From positions 24,968 through 88,967 of the forward strand of contig JBKEBP010000128.1 of the NCBI GenBank assembly GCA_047973235.1: a stretch of 64,000 bases of DNA, in the 5' to 3' direction. Within the stretch, counting starts at the first letter, position 1, and each line of letters starts with the position of its first letter. The notes beneath the pieces are model-generated. The model was not told where the DNA came from, did not search any database, and saw only the letters and a program-made list of their open reading frames with translations. Below are positions 26,191 to 35,846 of this stretch, one piece after another. Source of the DNA: Aequitasia sp047973235 (GTDB taxonomy: Bacteria; Bacillota; Clostridia; Lachnospirales; Lachnospiraceae). The position numbers and the translations under genes were made by a program.

Positions 26191-27660
26191 CTACTTTCCA
26201 TCCAGTTCAAACCAAAACTCTACTCCATTATCGTAGTTTTTTACACCATACTCTTGGTGAAGTGAATCCATTATAGCCTTTACTATTGATAGTCCAATAC
26301 CATTTCCACCATAAGCCCTTGTTCTTGCCTTATCTACCTTGTAAAACATCTCCCAAATATGTTCTACATCTTCATCCGGGATTGGAGTCCCTGAATTAAA
26401 GACACTTATTTTTATTTTATCTTTGCTTCTATTAATCTTAATCTCTATAATATTTTCATTGGAAACGTGATTAAGTGCATTACTTATATAGTTCCTAATT
26501 ACTTGTTCTGTCTTAAGCTCGTCACTCCAGACATAGAAATCTTCTGTATATTTGAAATTTAAACTAACATTCTTTTGTTTAAAGAGGATTTCCATACTGT
26601 GTAAAATATTTGCAACCAGTTCGGTGATATTAAATCTTACAAAAACAGTATTATCCTGTCCGAACTCAAGCTCATTCAATGTAAGTAGGTTCTTGATCAT
26701 TCCATTCATTTTACCTGCTTCATCTACAATTACATCGCAGTAGAACTCCTGTGTCTTGGTATTTGAATGTATACCATCTTTTAGCCCTTCTGCATACCCC
26801 TGAATTAATGCAAGTGGTGTTTTTAACTCATGTGATATATTTCCTATAAACTCCGTTCGTTTTTCCTCGGCTTTCTCCTTACGATCTATGTCCTGCTTTA
26901 GTTCGTTATTAGCTTTCTTTAACTCCGAAATCGTAGACTGTAAATTATCCGACATTCTATTGAAATTTGCACCTAGCTCTCCTATTTCATTAACCGCGTG
27001 TCCGGAATACTTTGCATCAAAATCCAAATTAGCCATTCTATCTGATATAATAGTTAGCTCTCTAATTGGATTAGTAAGCTTTTGAGCTATAATCCAAACT
27101 AATAAACTACACACAACTATCATGCCCATGCCAACAAATATGAGAAACGAATTCGATATCTCCGCACTTTCTCGTATACTTGCAAGTGGGCTTCGTATGA
27201 TAAATGTCGCCCCATTATCAAGTGTTCCCCATATTTCAATATACTCTGTATTATTTCTAGGGTCTTGTCCTCTAGATATCTGATAATTTTCAGTAGTTCT
27301 AAGTGTTCTGCCTGTCTTCTGCGTTTGTCCCATTATGTATCCACTTAGTTGGTCATTTAGTATACTCGCAGAATATTCTGAAACATTTGTAAACCATAGA
27401 AGTCCGTCTGCACTTCTAACCAAAAGAGTAGCATTTTTTTGCTCAGTAAGTCTTACCACCCAATCCATCGTTTCTTCATCAGTGAATAGTTCATCATCAA
27501 CACTATTAACACTATTATAAAGTGAGACGAATTCCGTTTGTTTCTTCATGACATAATATGGATTCAAGAAAGAAATATTTAATATTATTAATGTTAATAA
27601 GATAACGGTTGCCAACCCGGCAAAAACCATTATCATTTGTCTCTTCAAAGATTTCTTCAT
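26191..27660 (-). CDS. sensor histidine kinase (HAMP, HisKA, HATPase)
   Basis: The 489-residue membrane kinase has helices at about 10-30 and 172-195 bracketing a roughly 140-residue external sensor domain, then HAMP (about 195-250), a coiled coil, the HisKA phosphorylation box FIGNISHELKTPLALIQGY (about 270) and HATPase motifs NALNH, GIGLSIVKAIM. Its start overlaps the regulator stop (TAATG), so the two form one operon. The signal is unknown; no target gene adjoins the pair. Confidence 0.93.
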   Translation of the reverse strand: MKKSLKRQMIMVFAGLATVILLTLIILNISFLNPYYVMKKQTEFVSLYNSVNSVDDELFTDEETMDWVVRLTEQKNATLLVRSADGLLWFTNVSEYSASILNDQLSGYIMGQTQKTGRTLRTTENYQISRGQDPRNNTEYIEIWGTLDNGATFIIRSPLASIRESAEISNSFLIFVGMGMIVVCSLLVWIIAQKLTNPIRELTIISDRMANLDFDAKYSGHAVNEIGELGANFNRMSDNLQSTISELKKANNELKQDIDRKEKAEEKRTEFIGNISHELKTPLALIQGYAEGLKDGIHSNTKTQEFYCDVIVDEAGKMNGMIKNLLTLNELEFGQDNTVFVRFNITELVANILHSMEILFKQKNVSLNFKYTEDFYVWSDELKTEQVIRNYISNALNHVSNENIIEIKINRSKDKIKISVFNSGTPIPDEDVEHIWEMFYKVDKARTRAYGGNGIGLSIVKAIMDSLHQEYGVKNYDNGVEFWFELDGK

Positions 27661-28337
27661 TAATTTACCTCAAATTTATATCCCATACCCCATATTGTCT
27701 TAATGTAATCGCCTTTATCTCCAAGCTTACTTCTTAGTTTCTTAACATGGGTATCTATGGTTCTGGCATCACCAAAGTAATCATAATTCCACACACTATT
27801 TAATATCTTCTCTCTCGATAGTGCCAACCCTTGATTCTCAACAAAATATGTTAAAAGCTCAAACTCTTTAAAACTAAGCTCAACTTTATTTTCATTTATT
27901 ATCACTTCGTGAGCCGCCTTGTCAATGATGATTCCTCCGGCATCCACAATCCCTGTACCATCTTCGCCGGTCGTGCGTCGCAATATGGCCTCTACTCTTG
28001 CTACTAATATTTTAGGACTAAACGGTTTGGAAATATACTCATCAACTCCAAGTTCAAATCCCTTTAGCTCATCACGTTCCTCCGCCCTTGCTGTAAGCAT
28101 AATAATGGGGACTTTAGAAACTTCTCTTATCTCTCTGCATGTTTGCCATCCATCCATTCTTGGCATCATAACGTCAAGAATAACAAGTCCTATGTTTTTA
28201 TCTGAATAGAACTTGTCCATAGCTTCCATTCCATCAGAAGCCTCCACTACTTTATAATTTTGTCTTTCTAGAAAGTCTCGAATCAGCACCCTCATTCTAT
28301 CTTCGTCATCTACGATTAAAATTGTTTTGCGGTCCAT
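27660..28337 (-). CDS. OmpR-family response regulator
   Basis: A 225-residue regulator with a receiver domain (acidic pocket VDDEDR, phospho-acceptor Asp in VILDVMMPRMDG, Lys in YISKPF) and a C-terminal winged helix (SREKILNSVWNYDYFGD, RTIDTHVKKLRSKLG). Paired with the histidine kinase encoded immediately downstream. Confidence 0.95.
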   Translation of the reverse strand: MDRKTILIVDDEDRMRVLIRDFLERQNYKVVEASDGMEAMDKFYSDKNIGLVILDVMMPRMDGWQTCREIREVSKVPIIMLTARAEERDELKGFELGVDEYISKPFSPKILVARVEAILRRTTGEDGTGIVDAGGIIIDKAAHEVIINENKVELSFKEFELLTYFVENQGLALSREKILNSVWNYDYFGDARTIDTHVKKLRSKLGDKGDYIKTIWGMGYKFEVN

Positions 28338-28407
28338 ATTTCACCTCCAAAATTTCTTTCCCATTTAAATTACTATATTCTACCAATAAAATATGTTAGC
28401 TTTGTGA

Positions 28408-28438
28408 AAAGCTGTGCAAACATTGTCTGCACAGCTTT
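28408..28438 (-). terminator. probable terminator after the DEAD-box helicase gene
   Basis: AAAGCTGTGCA (28408-28418) and TGCACAGCTTT (28428-28438) form an 11-base perfect stem with a 9-base loop. The minus-strand tail is UUUUCAC, short but acceptable. It lies just after the helicase stop and before the response-regulator gene. Confidence 0.7.
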
Positions 28439-28444
28439 CTCTTA

Positions 28445-30154
28445 TTATCTTTTGAATTTATAATCTCTAAACTTACCATCTCTCGACTTACCATCTCTTG
28501 ACTTCCCATCTCTGTCTCTGAATCTACTATCCTTTCTCTTCCTTGTGGATTTGGTAGATATCTCTGCATTGATCTTTCGACCATTATATTTCAATCCATT
28601 GAGCCCGTCAATTACATCATACGCCTTGTTACCCGGTACAGTTGCAAATGAGAATTTATCCATCACAATAATATCATCAATTTGTTTTTCTTTTATATCA
28701 CATTTCTCAGATAAAAGTGTAACAATTTGTTTTTTCTTTATTTTATCAAGTTTTCCAATATTGATGAAAATGCGCTGTGCACCTTTACCACCACCTTTTC
28801 CATCTCTACCACTACCTTGACGTCTTGGTCTTTCTTCTATTTCTTTAAGCTCATCAGCCCCTACTTCATTACTTAAAAATGCTGCTGCCAAGTCAAGAAT
28901 AGTCATTTCACTATTTTCGCTATCTGCCAAAAACTCCTCTATTGCCTTTTCATATCTTGTCAAATTGGTTTTTCCAATGTTTTCTCTAACTGTCTGAAGT
29001 GCCTTATTTGTTCTTATATCAGCTATTTCAGAAACTTTAGGTATGGTCATGAATTTTATATTAGCTTTCGTATAATTCATTATTTCGCGCAGACGATACA
29101 TATCTCTTCTAGTCACGAATGAATATGCTATACCTTCTGCTCCCGCTCTACCCGTTCTTCCTATTCTATGTACATAATACTCTGTATCCTCAGGAACATC
29201 GTAGTTAAATACTGCATCTACACCTTTAACATCAATACCTCTGGCCGCAACATCTGTCGCAATAAGAATGTCAGCACGTCCGGCTTTGAAATTCGCCATA
29301 ACCCTATCTCGCCCAGCTTGATTCATGTCGCCATGAATACCTTCAGACAAGTACCCTCTGGCTGTCATTTCATGTGCAAGCTCATCTACCATTCTTTTCG
29401 TATTACAAAATACCATAGATAGTTTAAAATCATTTACATCGATTAATCTGGCAAGTAAATCCATCTTATTGTCAGGGCTTACTTCCAAATAATATTGTCT
29501 AATTGACGGAACTGTTATTTCCGATTTTGTAATTTGTATTTTTTCCGGGTTTGTAAGATACTTTTTCGTTATGTTTAAAATCTCTTTTGACATAGTCGCA
29601 GAAAACAATACAGTTTGGCGCTCTTCCGGCACTGACTCCAGTATTGTATCTATATCTTCTCTAAATCCCATGTTTAGCATTTCATCTGCTTCATCAAGAA
29701 CCATATACTTCAATTTATCAAGCTTTATCGTCCTTCTTCGCATGTGATCCATAAGTCTTCCCGGTGTTGCGACTATAATTTGTGGTCTTTTCTTCAATGC
29801 CATTATCTGTCTGTCAATGCTTTGTCCACCATAAATAGCAAGAGTCTTTACTCCTGACATGTATTTACATAGTTTCATAAGCTCATTAGTAATCTGAACT
29901 GCCAATTCTCTTGTCGGCGATAATATTAGTGCTTGAATGCTCTTATCATCCGTGTCAATATCCTCTATGATAGGAATTCCAAACGCACAGGTCTTTCCCG
30001 TTCCCGTCGGCGCCTGCACCACCATGTCTTTACCATCTAACATAGGTCTGATGCTCTGGCTTTGAACCGGTGTTGCCTCTTCAAATCCCATATCCTCTAC
30101 TGCTCTTTTAAGTTCATCCGATATATCGAATTGTTTAAATAATACTGTTTCCAT
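28445..30154 (-). CDS. DEAD-box RNA helicase with DbpA-type RNA-binding domain
   Basis: An ATP-dependent RNA helicase of the CsdA/DbpA group, used in ribosome assembly and cold adaptation. Core motifs are Q-motif near residue 30, motif I APTGTGKT, motif II VLDEADEML, motif III LFSATM, and motif VI HRIGRTGRAG. The C-terminal region (about 460-545) is a DbpA-like RNA-recognition fold (FINIGKLDKIKKKQIV), followed by a basic tail made of repeated RDGKS/RDGKF units. It has its own promoter and a leader of roughly 150 bases with several hairpins. Confidence 0.94.
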   Translation of the reverse strand: METVLFKQFDISDELKRAVEDMGFEEATPVQSQSIRPMLDGKDMVVQAPTGTGKTCAFGIPIIEDIDTDDKSIQALILSPTRELAVQITNELMKLCKYMSGVKTLAIYGGQSIDRQIMALKKRPQIIVATPGRLMDHMRRRTIKLDKLKYMVLDEADEMLNMGFREDIDTILESVPEERQTVLFSATMSKEILNITKKYLTNPEKIQITKSEITVPSIRQYYLEVSPDNKMDLLARLIDVNDFKLSMVFCNTKRMVDELAHEMTARGYLSEGIHGDMNQAGRDRVMANFKAGRADILIATDVAARGIDVKGVDAVFNYDVPEDTEYYVHRIGRTGRAGAEGIAYSFVTRRDMYRLREIMNYTKANIKFMTIPKVSEIADIRTNKALQTVRENIGKTNLTRYEKAIEEFLADSENSEMTILDLAAAFLSNEVGADELKEIEERPRRQGSGRDGKGGGKGAQRIFINIGKLDKIKKKQIVTLLSEKCDIKEKQIDDIIVMDKFSFATVPGNKAYDVIDGLNGLKYNGRKINAEISTKSTRKRKDSRFRDRDGKSRDGKSRDGKFRDYKFKR

Positions 30155-30300
30155 CTAATCTCGCTTTCTTTTTAATCAGAATGTCTAAATACATTCTCAC
30201 GCCTATTGTGCTCCTATTTGGAGTAGTTGCTTTTGTGCAACAAAATACCCCCATAGCACCATAGAAGCTTTGCTTACGCGTGCAACGAGGGATAGTTAAC
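30155..30300 (-). other. structured 5' leader of the helicase gene
   Basis: The region between the predicted transcript start (about 30300) and the helicase ATG holds at least three small hairpins on the minus strand: GTTGC-ACAAAA-GCAAC, CTCC-AAATA-GGAG and GAATGT-ATTTAG-ACATTC. It has no reading frame of note. Long structured leaders are known for cold-shock RNA helicases, but I cannot match this one to a named element. Confidence 0.45.
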
Positions 30301-30306
30301 TAAATA

Positions 30307-30335
30307 AATATCGCATATTTGTATAGTAATGTCAA
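30307..30335 (-). promoter_or_regulatory. promoter of the DEAD-box helicase gene
   Basis: TTGACA (30330-30335), a 17-base spacer and GATATT (30307-30312) on the minus strand. It lies just past the end of the upstream histidine kinase gene, which means the helicase is not dependent on readthrough. Confidence 0.6.
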
Positions 30336-30343
30336 GTATAGAT

Positions 30344-31279
30344 TTACGTTGTACTATAATTCTTGACAACCGGTATTTCAATAATAAATGCTTTGGTATA
30401 AGGCTTGTTCATTTCTTCTATATCAACTTTAAACCCATGTTTGTCGACGATACTCTTTACAACTGCAAGTCCCAAACCACTTCCGTCAGCATTCTCACGA
30501 GCTTCGGAACCACTGATAAAAGGTTCAAATAATTCTTCCTTCTTTTCACTTAATCTAATACCATCGTCCGCAATAATCACGCGAATATCTCGGTCCTTTT
30601 GAATCTGTATTAACACCCTGGCATTTTGTTTGTTATGTTTGTACGCGTTAATAATGAGGTTAGAAAGTGCCCTGCGCATTTCGACTTGATCCATACGAAC
30701 AATAACCGGTTCATCGGGTATATCAAGTTCTAATATAATTTTTCTCTCTTGAAAATCATCATAAAAATCAGCTACAGTTTCTTTCAATAGCCTTGCCAGA
30801 TTATATTTGTCAATTACTAAATCAAATCCTGTTGAACTAAGTTTAGTGTATTGAAACATTGAGTCTAATAGTTCATTTGCCTTTTCAGATTTAAGTGCTA
30901 TTGCATCAAGCATTTCTTGTTGTTGTTTAGGCTCTGTGACCACGCCATCTCTGAGCGCCTTTGAATACCCTATTACAGTAGTCAGTGGCGTTTTTAAATC
31001 GTGAGCTACATTTGCAAAAAGAAGATTCTTGTCTTGTATAACTTTTTCGTTTAATTTCTCTATACGCCTATTTGCTAAATTAGTAAACAATCCGGCCGCA
31101 ACAAGAAATACTATAATATGAACACCTATATAAAGCACAAGTGCAAATATAATGGATTCGCCATTTATAATCCCACCTGCAATCTCATCAAATATGCTGT
31201 CAATCACGGATATTACAACTATAGTTGCAAATGTAATTATCATAAATACCTTTGATAGATATTTCTTTATTTCCTTCAT
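30344..31279 (-). CDS. sensor histidine kinase (short, two membrane helices)
   Basis: A 311-residue kinase with two N-terminal membrane helices (about 12-30 and 42-65) and almost no external loop, so it probably senses a membrane-related or intramembrane cue. The phosphorylation box is LFANVAHDLKTPLTTVIGYS (about 97), and the ATP-binding motifs include NLIINAYKHNKQ and GSGLGLAVVKSIV. Its start overlaps the regulator stop by 4 bases. Intramembrane-sensing kinases of this shape often respond to cell-wall antibiotics in Bacillota. Confidence 0.92.
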   Translation of the reverse strand: MKEIKKYLSKVFMIITFATIVVISVIDSIFDEIAGGIINGESIIFALVLYIGVHIIVFLVAAGLFTNLANRRIEKLNEKVIQDKNLLFANVAHDLKTPLTTVIGYSKALRDGVVTEPKQQQEMLDAIALKSEKANELLDSMFQYTKLSSTGFDLVIDKYNLARLLKETVADFYDDFQERKIILELDIPDEPVIVRMDQVEMRRALSNLIINAYKHNKQNARVLIQIQKDRDIRVIIADDGIRLSEKKEELFEPFISGSEARENADGSGLGLAVVKSIVDKHGFKVDIEEMNKPYTKAFIIEIPVVKNYSTT

Positions 31280-31953
31280 AGTGTTTTCTCCAGTCTATAG
31301 CCAAGTCCTCGTATGGTTTTGATATTTTCTTTCCCTACTTTGTCACGAAGTTTACTAATAGCTACACGGATAGAATTATCATCAGCCACCTGTTCCAACC
31401 ATCCTGTTTCATATATCTGTTCCTTTGTAAATATTCGACCCGGCTGCCCCATAAGAAGCTCAAGTATTCTAAACTCCACAGATGACAATTCAATTTTCTC
31501 AGAATCAATGTAAAGAACACATTCATGCAGATTTAGTGTCAAGTTTCGCACCTTTATTACTACATCCTCGTTGCTATTCCCGGAGCCAAGTTTGTAGAAT
31601 CGACGCAGTCCTGCCTTTACCCTCGCTGCTACCTCCAGTGCATCAAATGGCTTCGTAATGTAATCATCTGCTCCTAGTTCCAGTCCTAATATTTTATCAG
31701 AAGGCTGGATCTTGGCTGAAATAATAATAACCGGAATGTTATTTTTACTCCGTATCTCCTTCAATAGCTCGTAGCCGTTTATTTGAGGCATCATAATATC
31801 TATTAAGGCCATATCAATTTTATATTCATTAAAAAGCCTACGTGCAACTATTCCATTCTCCGCTTCAACTATAGAAATATCATCCTTCTCCAAATATAGC
31901 CTAAGGAGATTCCTTATTTCTTTTTCATCGTCGACAATCAATACTCGGTACAT
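31276..31953 (-). CDS. OmpR-family response regulator
   Basis: A receiver domain (IVDDEKE, Asp in MALIDIMMPQINGYE, Lys in YITKPFD) is joined to a winged-helix DNA-binding domain (TKEQIYETGWLEQV, DNSIRVAISKLRDKVG). At 225 residues it is of standard size. It lies 13 bases after the serine hydrolase gene and overlaps its cognate kinase gene, suggesting a three-gene operon. Confidence 0.95.
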   Translation of the reverse strand: MYRVLIVDDEKEIRNLLRLYLEKDDISIVEAENGIVARRLFNEYKIDMALIDIMMPQINGYELLKEIRSKNNIPVIIISAKIQPSDKILGLELGADDYITKPFDALEVAARVKAGLRRFYKLGSGNSNEDVVIKVRNLTLNLHECVLYIDSEKIELSSVEFRILELLMGQPGRIFTKEQIYETGWLEQVADDNSIRVAISKLRDKVGKENIKTIRGLGYRLEKTL

Positions 31954-31966
31954 ATAATTCTCCCTG

Positions 31967-33799
31967 TTAGAAGCTCATGAAGTTAAACCATTGCCAATAG
32001 ATAACATTACTGAGCATTATCGTTCCCATAATAAGAATCGCTTTATTGGATTTCTTGGCAGTAATTATACCATAAATAAAAGCTATAATAGAAAAAATAC
32101 ATAAAAAGACACATATAGCTACTGTTGCAGGGTATGTTATATAGTCCGAAAGTAGAATAGAATAAACAAGCCACCCTGATGCAACGATCATAATATAGAT
32201 GCAAGTCCGGAAAATATCTTCCATGTTGATACGCTCTTTTTTCTTCCATTTTCGCCACAACAAATTAATCAAATTTACTATAAGCATTACAAAAGCACAT
32301 AAAATTGTGATAACAAATAGCAGCAAAACAAATATCTTCACAAAAAATGTCACGCTATTTTCTAAAAACATATCCTGTACAAAATTCTCCAATTTAGTGA
32401 CACCTTCATCATCTGTTGTTCTCACTACCATAGTCGCAAGACCATTTTCATTATCCATAAGATAAACGTTATCCGCTATTCGTGTAACCTTTCCCTGACC
32501 TAATACAACCTTATAGACTTGAGGATCTTCGGTTCCTCCTAGTGGCAAAAGCGAACCAATATAACGAAATGCCTTACCGATACCATTCTTAAACGTTGCG
32601 CGAGACGAGGTGTATATACCACTGATATCCCGGTCAGATGATGTTATGCTTGTACTCATTTCATAATCTCCAAACACGGCGGAAAGCAGGCCATAGCTAT
32701 ATGCTGTTTCGCCAACCTCATTTGTCATAACAACTATTCCCATTTTAGAATCAGGATCAAAGTATAAGCTTGTAGTACATCCTGATGTATTTCCGCTATG
32801 CCCTACTACGCCTTCACCATATGGCAAAGTCCAAAGGCCGTGGCAATTTCGTACCAACTGCGTGTCTGCATAATAGCTTGTCGGTGACAATAGCAAGTCA
32901 AGGGTATCTTTATTTTCAAAGAGACGGCTTGTTTCTCCCTCATTCGGTACGAATTCCTTTGCGAATGTAAGAAGATCATTAATGGTGCCGGTTGCCGCTC
33001 CACTTGGATAAAGCAGAATATAGGATATACATTGTCCTAGGGATTCGAAGCTATCCTCATATATTGAATAGCAATATAGCTCTTCACGCTGCTGTTTGAC
33101 CCATGAATTATCAGAGCAATCCGGAAGCAGTGATGTATGTTCCATTCCTAGTGGTTCAAAGATATTCGTCTTAACATAAGCGTCAATTGTTTGCCCACTG
33201 ATGCACTCAACAATATATGCCGCAAGAGAGACTCCCCAGTTCGAATAAGAGCATACTTCACCCGGAACATAAATTTGAGTGGGTTCACTTTGCCTAAGTG
33301 CCTGCTCCAAAGAGACTATCTCCTCAGAATCATCAGTTTCCACGGAATAAAGTGTTTCTTGAAAACCTGCTGTATGACTCATTAAGTGAATCATGGTAAT
33401 TGGTGCGTCATAGTTGAGCTTTGTCAGAAAGTTCTCGGGCAGATACTCATTTATATTTGCATCAATGTCGATTTTGCCTTGTTCATGTAACTGCATTACA
33501 CTAACCCATACAAGAAGCTTTGTAACCGACCCCCACTCATATACGGTATCTTCATCAACCTCAATCTGATTTTCTACATTCGAATACCCATATTGTGTTG
33601 AATAGACAGTCTCTGACCCATTGAAAACTGCAGTCGAAACAGATGCCGTGCCTTCTCTGCGCTCTTCTATGTATTGTTCGATTCGTTCTCCAAGTGCATC
33701 CTCCAAAGTACTATTTTTTGCATATACAAAAGTAGAATTATTAATAAGCACAATTATTATTGTTAGTACTGCCACAAAGCAGTATGGTTTTCTTTTCAT
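31967..33799 (-). CDS. membrane-bound serine hydrolase of the class C beta-lactamase fold
   Basis: The protein has a signal peptide or anchor (about 5-28), a beta-lactamase/transpeptidase-like domain (about 35-390) and four hydrophobic helices in the C-terminal 130 residues. The catalytic motifs are SVTK (SxxK, in YEWGSVTKLL), YSNWG (YxN) and HSGNTSG (in place of KTG). Such proteins act as D-amino-acid esterases, peptidases or, rarely, beta-lactamases; the substrate cannot be told. I place the start at the ATG at 33799, 9 bases from AGGAGG, rather than the TTG at 33808. It heads the operon with a two-component system. Confidence 0.88.
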   Translation of the reverse strand: MKRKPYCFVAVLTIIIVLINNSTFVYAKNSTLEDALGERIEQYIEERREGTASVSTAVFNGSETVYSTQYGYSNVENQIEVDEDTVYEWGSVTKLLVWVSVMQLHEQGKIDIDANINEYLPENFLTKLNYDAPITMIHLMSHTAGFQETLYSVETDDSEEIVSLEQALRQSEPTQIYVPGEVCSYSNWGVSLAAYIVECISGQTIDAYVKTNIFEPLGMEHTSLLPDCSDNSWVKQQREELYCYSIYEDSFESLGQCISYILLYPSGAATGTINDLLTFAKEFVPNEGETSRLFENKDTLDLLLSPTSYYADTQLVRNCHGLWTLPYGEGVVGHSGNTSGCTTSLYFDPDSKMGIVVMTNEVGETAYSYGLLSAVFGDYEMSTSITSSDRDISGIYTSSRATFKNGIGKAFRYIGSLLPLGGTEDPQVYKVVLGQGKVTRIADNVYLMDNENGLATMVVRTTDDEGVTKLENFVQDMFLENSVTFFVKIFVLLLFVITILCAFVMLIVNLINLLWRKWKKKERINMEDIFRTCIYIMIVASGWLVYSILLSDYITYPATVAICVFLCIFSIIAFIYGIITAKKSNKAILIMGTIMLSNVIYWQWFNFMSF

Positions 33800-33960
33800 T
33801 TGCTCCAACCTCCTTTTGACCTAGTATATGGTACATACCTTTCGCAAATATATTAAAAAGATTAACTCAACATTAAAGTTTTACATACTTGCATGAGGGT
33901 GGAAATATATGGAAAAACCTATGAACGCAAAGGGGTTGTCGGTAAATAGGGAATAGCCCA

Positions 33961-34009
33961 AGATAGGAAGATAATAACTCTTTTCAAGTTATCATCTTCC
34001 TATTTTGTA
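33961..34009 (-). terminator. long hairpin after the IlvD-like gene
   Basis: The stem AGGAAGATAATAACT / AAGTTATCATCTTCCT extends outward as AAGAT/ATTTT with one or two non-Watson-Crick positions and has a short CTTTTC loop. U-runs are weak in both directions. Position suggests it ends the module 1 operon before the serine hydrolase promoter. Confidence 0.6.
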
Positions 34010-34045
34010 ATCCGGCATATTTTCCGACTGCCCCCTTTTATGGTA

Positions 34046-35788
34046 CTAATATTCTAGATACGCTCCCTTCATGGGACTGGACACTTTATTACTAAATAAT
34101 GCTAGAACACCTTTTTTATACTTTAAGGGTTTTGGATACCATTTTTTATGCCTTTCTGTAAGGATCTGTTTCATCTCGGTTTCTGTCTTTTTCTCACCTT
34201 TAACACCAATTATTGCAAGAATTCTTTTTGGTATATCTATTTGAATAATATCGCCCTCTTCTACCAGTGCTATGGGGCCTCCACTTGCTGCTTCCGGACT
34301 ACAGTGTCCTATAACTGGTCCTGTTGAAGCACCAGAAAAACGGCCATCTGTGATAAGTGCAATACTCTTACCTAGCATCTTATCCGAACTAATAGCTTCT
34401 GTTGTATAGAACATCTCAGGCATACCACTTCCTTTTGGTCCTTCATATCGGATAAATACAGCATCTCCCGGTCTAACTCTATGATGTAGTACTGCATCAA
34501 TACATTCTTCTTCTGAATCAAATGGTCTTGCATTAAGAGTTGCAACAAACATTTCTTTGGGACAGGTTGTATGTTTAATAACTGCTCCTTCTGGCGCAAG
34601 ATTACCTTTTAAAATGGCAATGCTTCCTTCTGTAGAAATTGCGTTGTCATATTTTCTAATAATATCTTCTTGGGTAATACTAATCTGATACTTTTTATTG
34701 GCATCATCAAGCCACTTTTGGCATCTTTCGTAATAACCATTTTCTTTTAAATCTTGTAGATTTTCTCCAAGCGTTTTTCCGGTGACAGTCATCACATCAA
34801 GATTTAAATGCTCTTTAATTTCTTCCATGATAGCTGGAACACCTCCAGCGTAATAGAAGAATTCAGCCGGCCATTTACCCGACGGTCTGATATCTAGTAA
34901 ATAGTGTGCCCCTCTGTGAAGCAAATCAAAGGTCTCACCAGTGATTTCGATTCCATATTCATGTGCGATTGCAGGAATATGTAGCAAACAATTTGAACTG
35001 CCTGAGATTGCTGCATGTATCATAATGGCATTTTCAAAGCTCTTCATAGTTACAATATCTGATGGTTTTAATCCCTGCTTTGCAAGTGTTACACTCTGTT
35101 TTCCTGCACGATAGGCATATTCCAGCAAATCCGGACTATTTGCCGGTAACAAAGCACTGCCCGGAAGTGCAATACCTAATACTTCTGCCATAATTTGCAT
35201 CGTACTCGCTGTACCAATAAAACTACATGCACCGCAACTTGGGCAGGCGTTTTGCTTTGCCCATTCAAGTTCCTTTTTATCTATCTCTCCTCGTTCATAT
35301 CTTGCGTTATACATACCAAGCTGTTCTAATGTTAGCATCTTAGGTCCTGCGCTCATCGTCCCTCCGCATACTGTGACTGACGGAACATTAACACGAGCCA
35401 TCCCCATTAGATTAGCCGGCATCCCTTTATCACAACTTGCGATGTACGCAGCACCATCAAAAGGTGTTGCATTAGCATGAATTTCTATCATATTGGCAAT
35501 CATCTCACGGCTTACAAGACTATAATTGATACCATCCGTGCCCTGGCTTTCGCCATCACAAATATCTGTACAGAAATAACGTGCTCCAAAACCTCCTGCT
35601 TCCCATATTCCTCTTCTAACTTCTGCTACTAATTTATCAAGATGTCCACTTCCCGGATGGCTATCTCCAAAAGTACTCTCCACCATAATCTGCGGTTTTG
35701 ATAAATCCTCTGGTTTCCAACCAGTTCCAATACGAAGTGGATCAAGCTCAGGTGCAAGTTTTCTCATCTTCTGACTTATTAATTCCAT
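34046..35788 (-). CDS. IlvD/Edd family sugar-acid dehydratase
   Basis: These Fe-S enzymes dehydrate 2,3-dihydroxy acids, including dihydroxy-acid (branched-chain synthesis), 6-phosphogluconate, D-xylonate and L-arabinonate. The cluster cysteines are in CTDICDG, the SCDKGMPANLMG loop and CPSCGACSFIGTAST; the C-terminal DGRFSGAS and EEGDIIQIDI segments are conserved. At 580 residues it fits the [2Fe-2S] pentonate dehydratases. Its place as last gene in a xylosidase/rhamnosidase operon, next to a D-xylose-dehydrogenase-like gene and away from ilv genes, favours a sugar-acid substrate such as D-xylonate, but this is inference. Confidence 0.85.
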   Translation of the reverse strand: MELISQKMRKLAPELDPLRIGTGWKPEDLSKPQIMVESTFGDSHPGSGHLDKLVAEVRRGIWEAGGFGARYFCTDICDGESQGTDGINYSLVSREMIANMIEIHANATPFDGAAYIASCDKGMPANLMGMARVNVPSVTVCGGTMSAGPKMLTLEQLGMYNARYERGEIDKKELEWAKQNACPSCGACSFIGTASTMQIMAEVLGIALPGSALLPANSPDLLEYAYRAGKQSVTLAKQGLKPSDIVTMKSFENAIMIHAAISGSSNCLLHIPAIAHEYGIEITGETFDLLHRGAHYLLDIRPSGKWPAEFFYYAGGVPAIMEEIKEHLNLDVMTVTGKTLGENLQDLKENGYYERCQKWLDDANKKYQISITQEDIIRKYDNAISTEGSIAILKGNLAPEGAVIKHTTCPKEMFVATLNARPFDSEEECIDAVLHHRVRPGDAVFIRYEGPKGSGMPEMFYTTEAISSDKMLGKSIALITDGRFSGASTGPVIGHCSPEAASGGPIALVEEGDIIQIDIPKRILAIIGVKGEKKTETEMKQILTERHKKWYPKPLKYKKGVLALFSNKVSSPMKGAYLEY

Positions 35789-35846
35789 GAATCATTCCAT
35801 CCCTTCATATGAATTATGATAGTTATAATAATTGTTTATATATCTA

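Noticed and set aside
28396..28584. A 62-codon frame with Arg/Glu/Met-Val repeats at the 3' end of the helicase gene
   Set aside because: The repeats are the out-of-frame reading of the RDGKS repeat tail of the helicase, and the frame spans its terminator.
31967..33799. A true beta-lactamase
   Set aside because: The class C fold motifs are shared by esterases and peptidases, the third motif is HSG rather than KTG, and the membrane tail is unlike secreted beta-lactamases.
34046..35788. Branched-chain amino acid dihydroxy-acid dehydratase (ilvD)
   Set aside because: No ilv genes adjoin it, and it is the last gene in a glycoside operon beside a sugar dehydrogenase; a sugar-acid role is likelier, though not proven.
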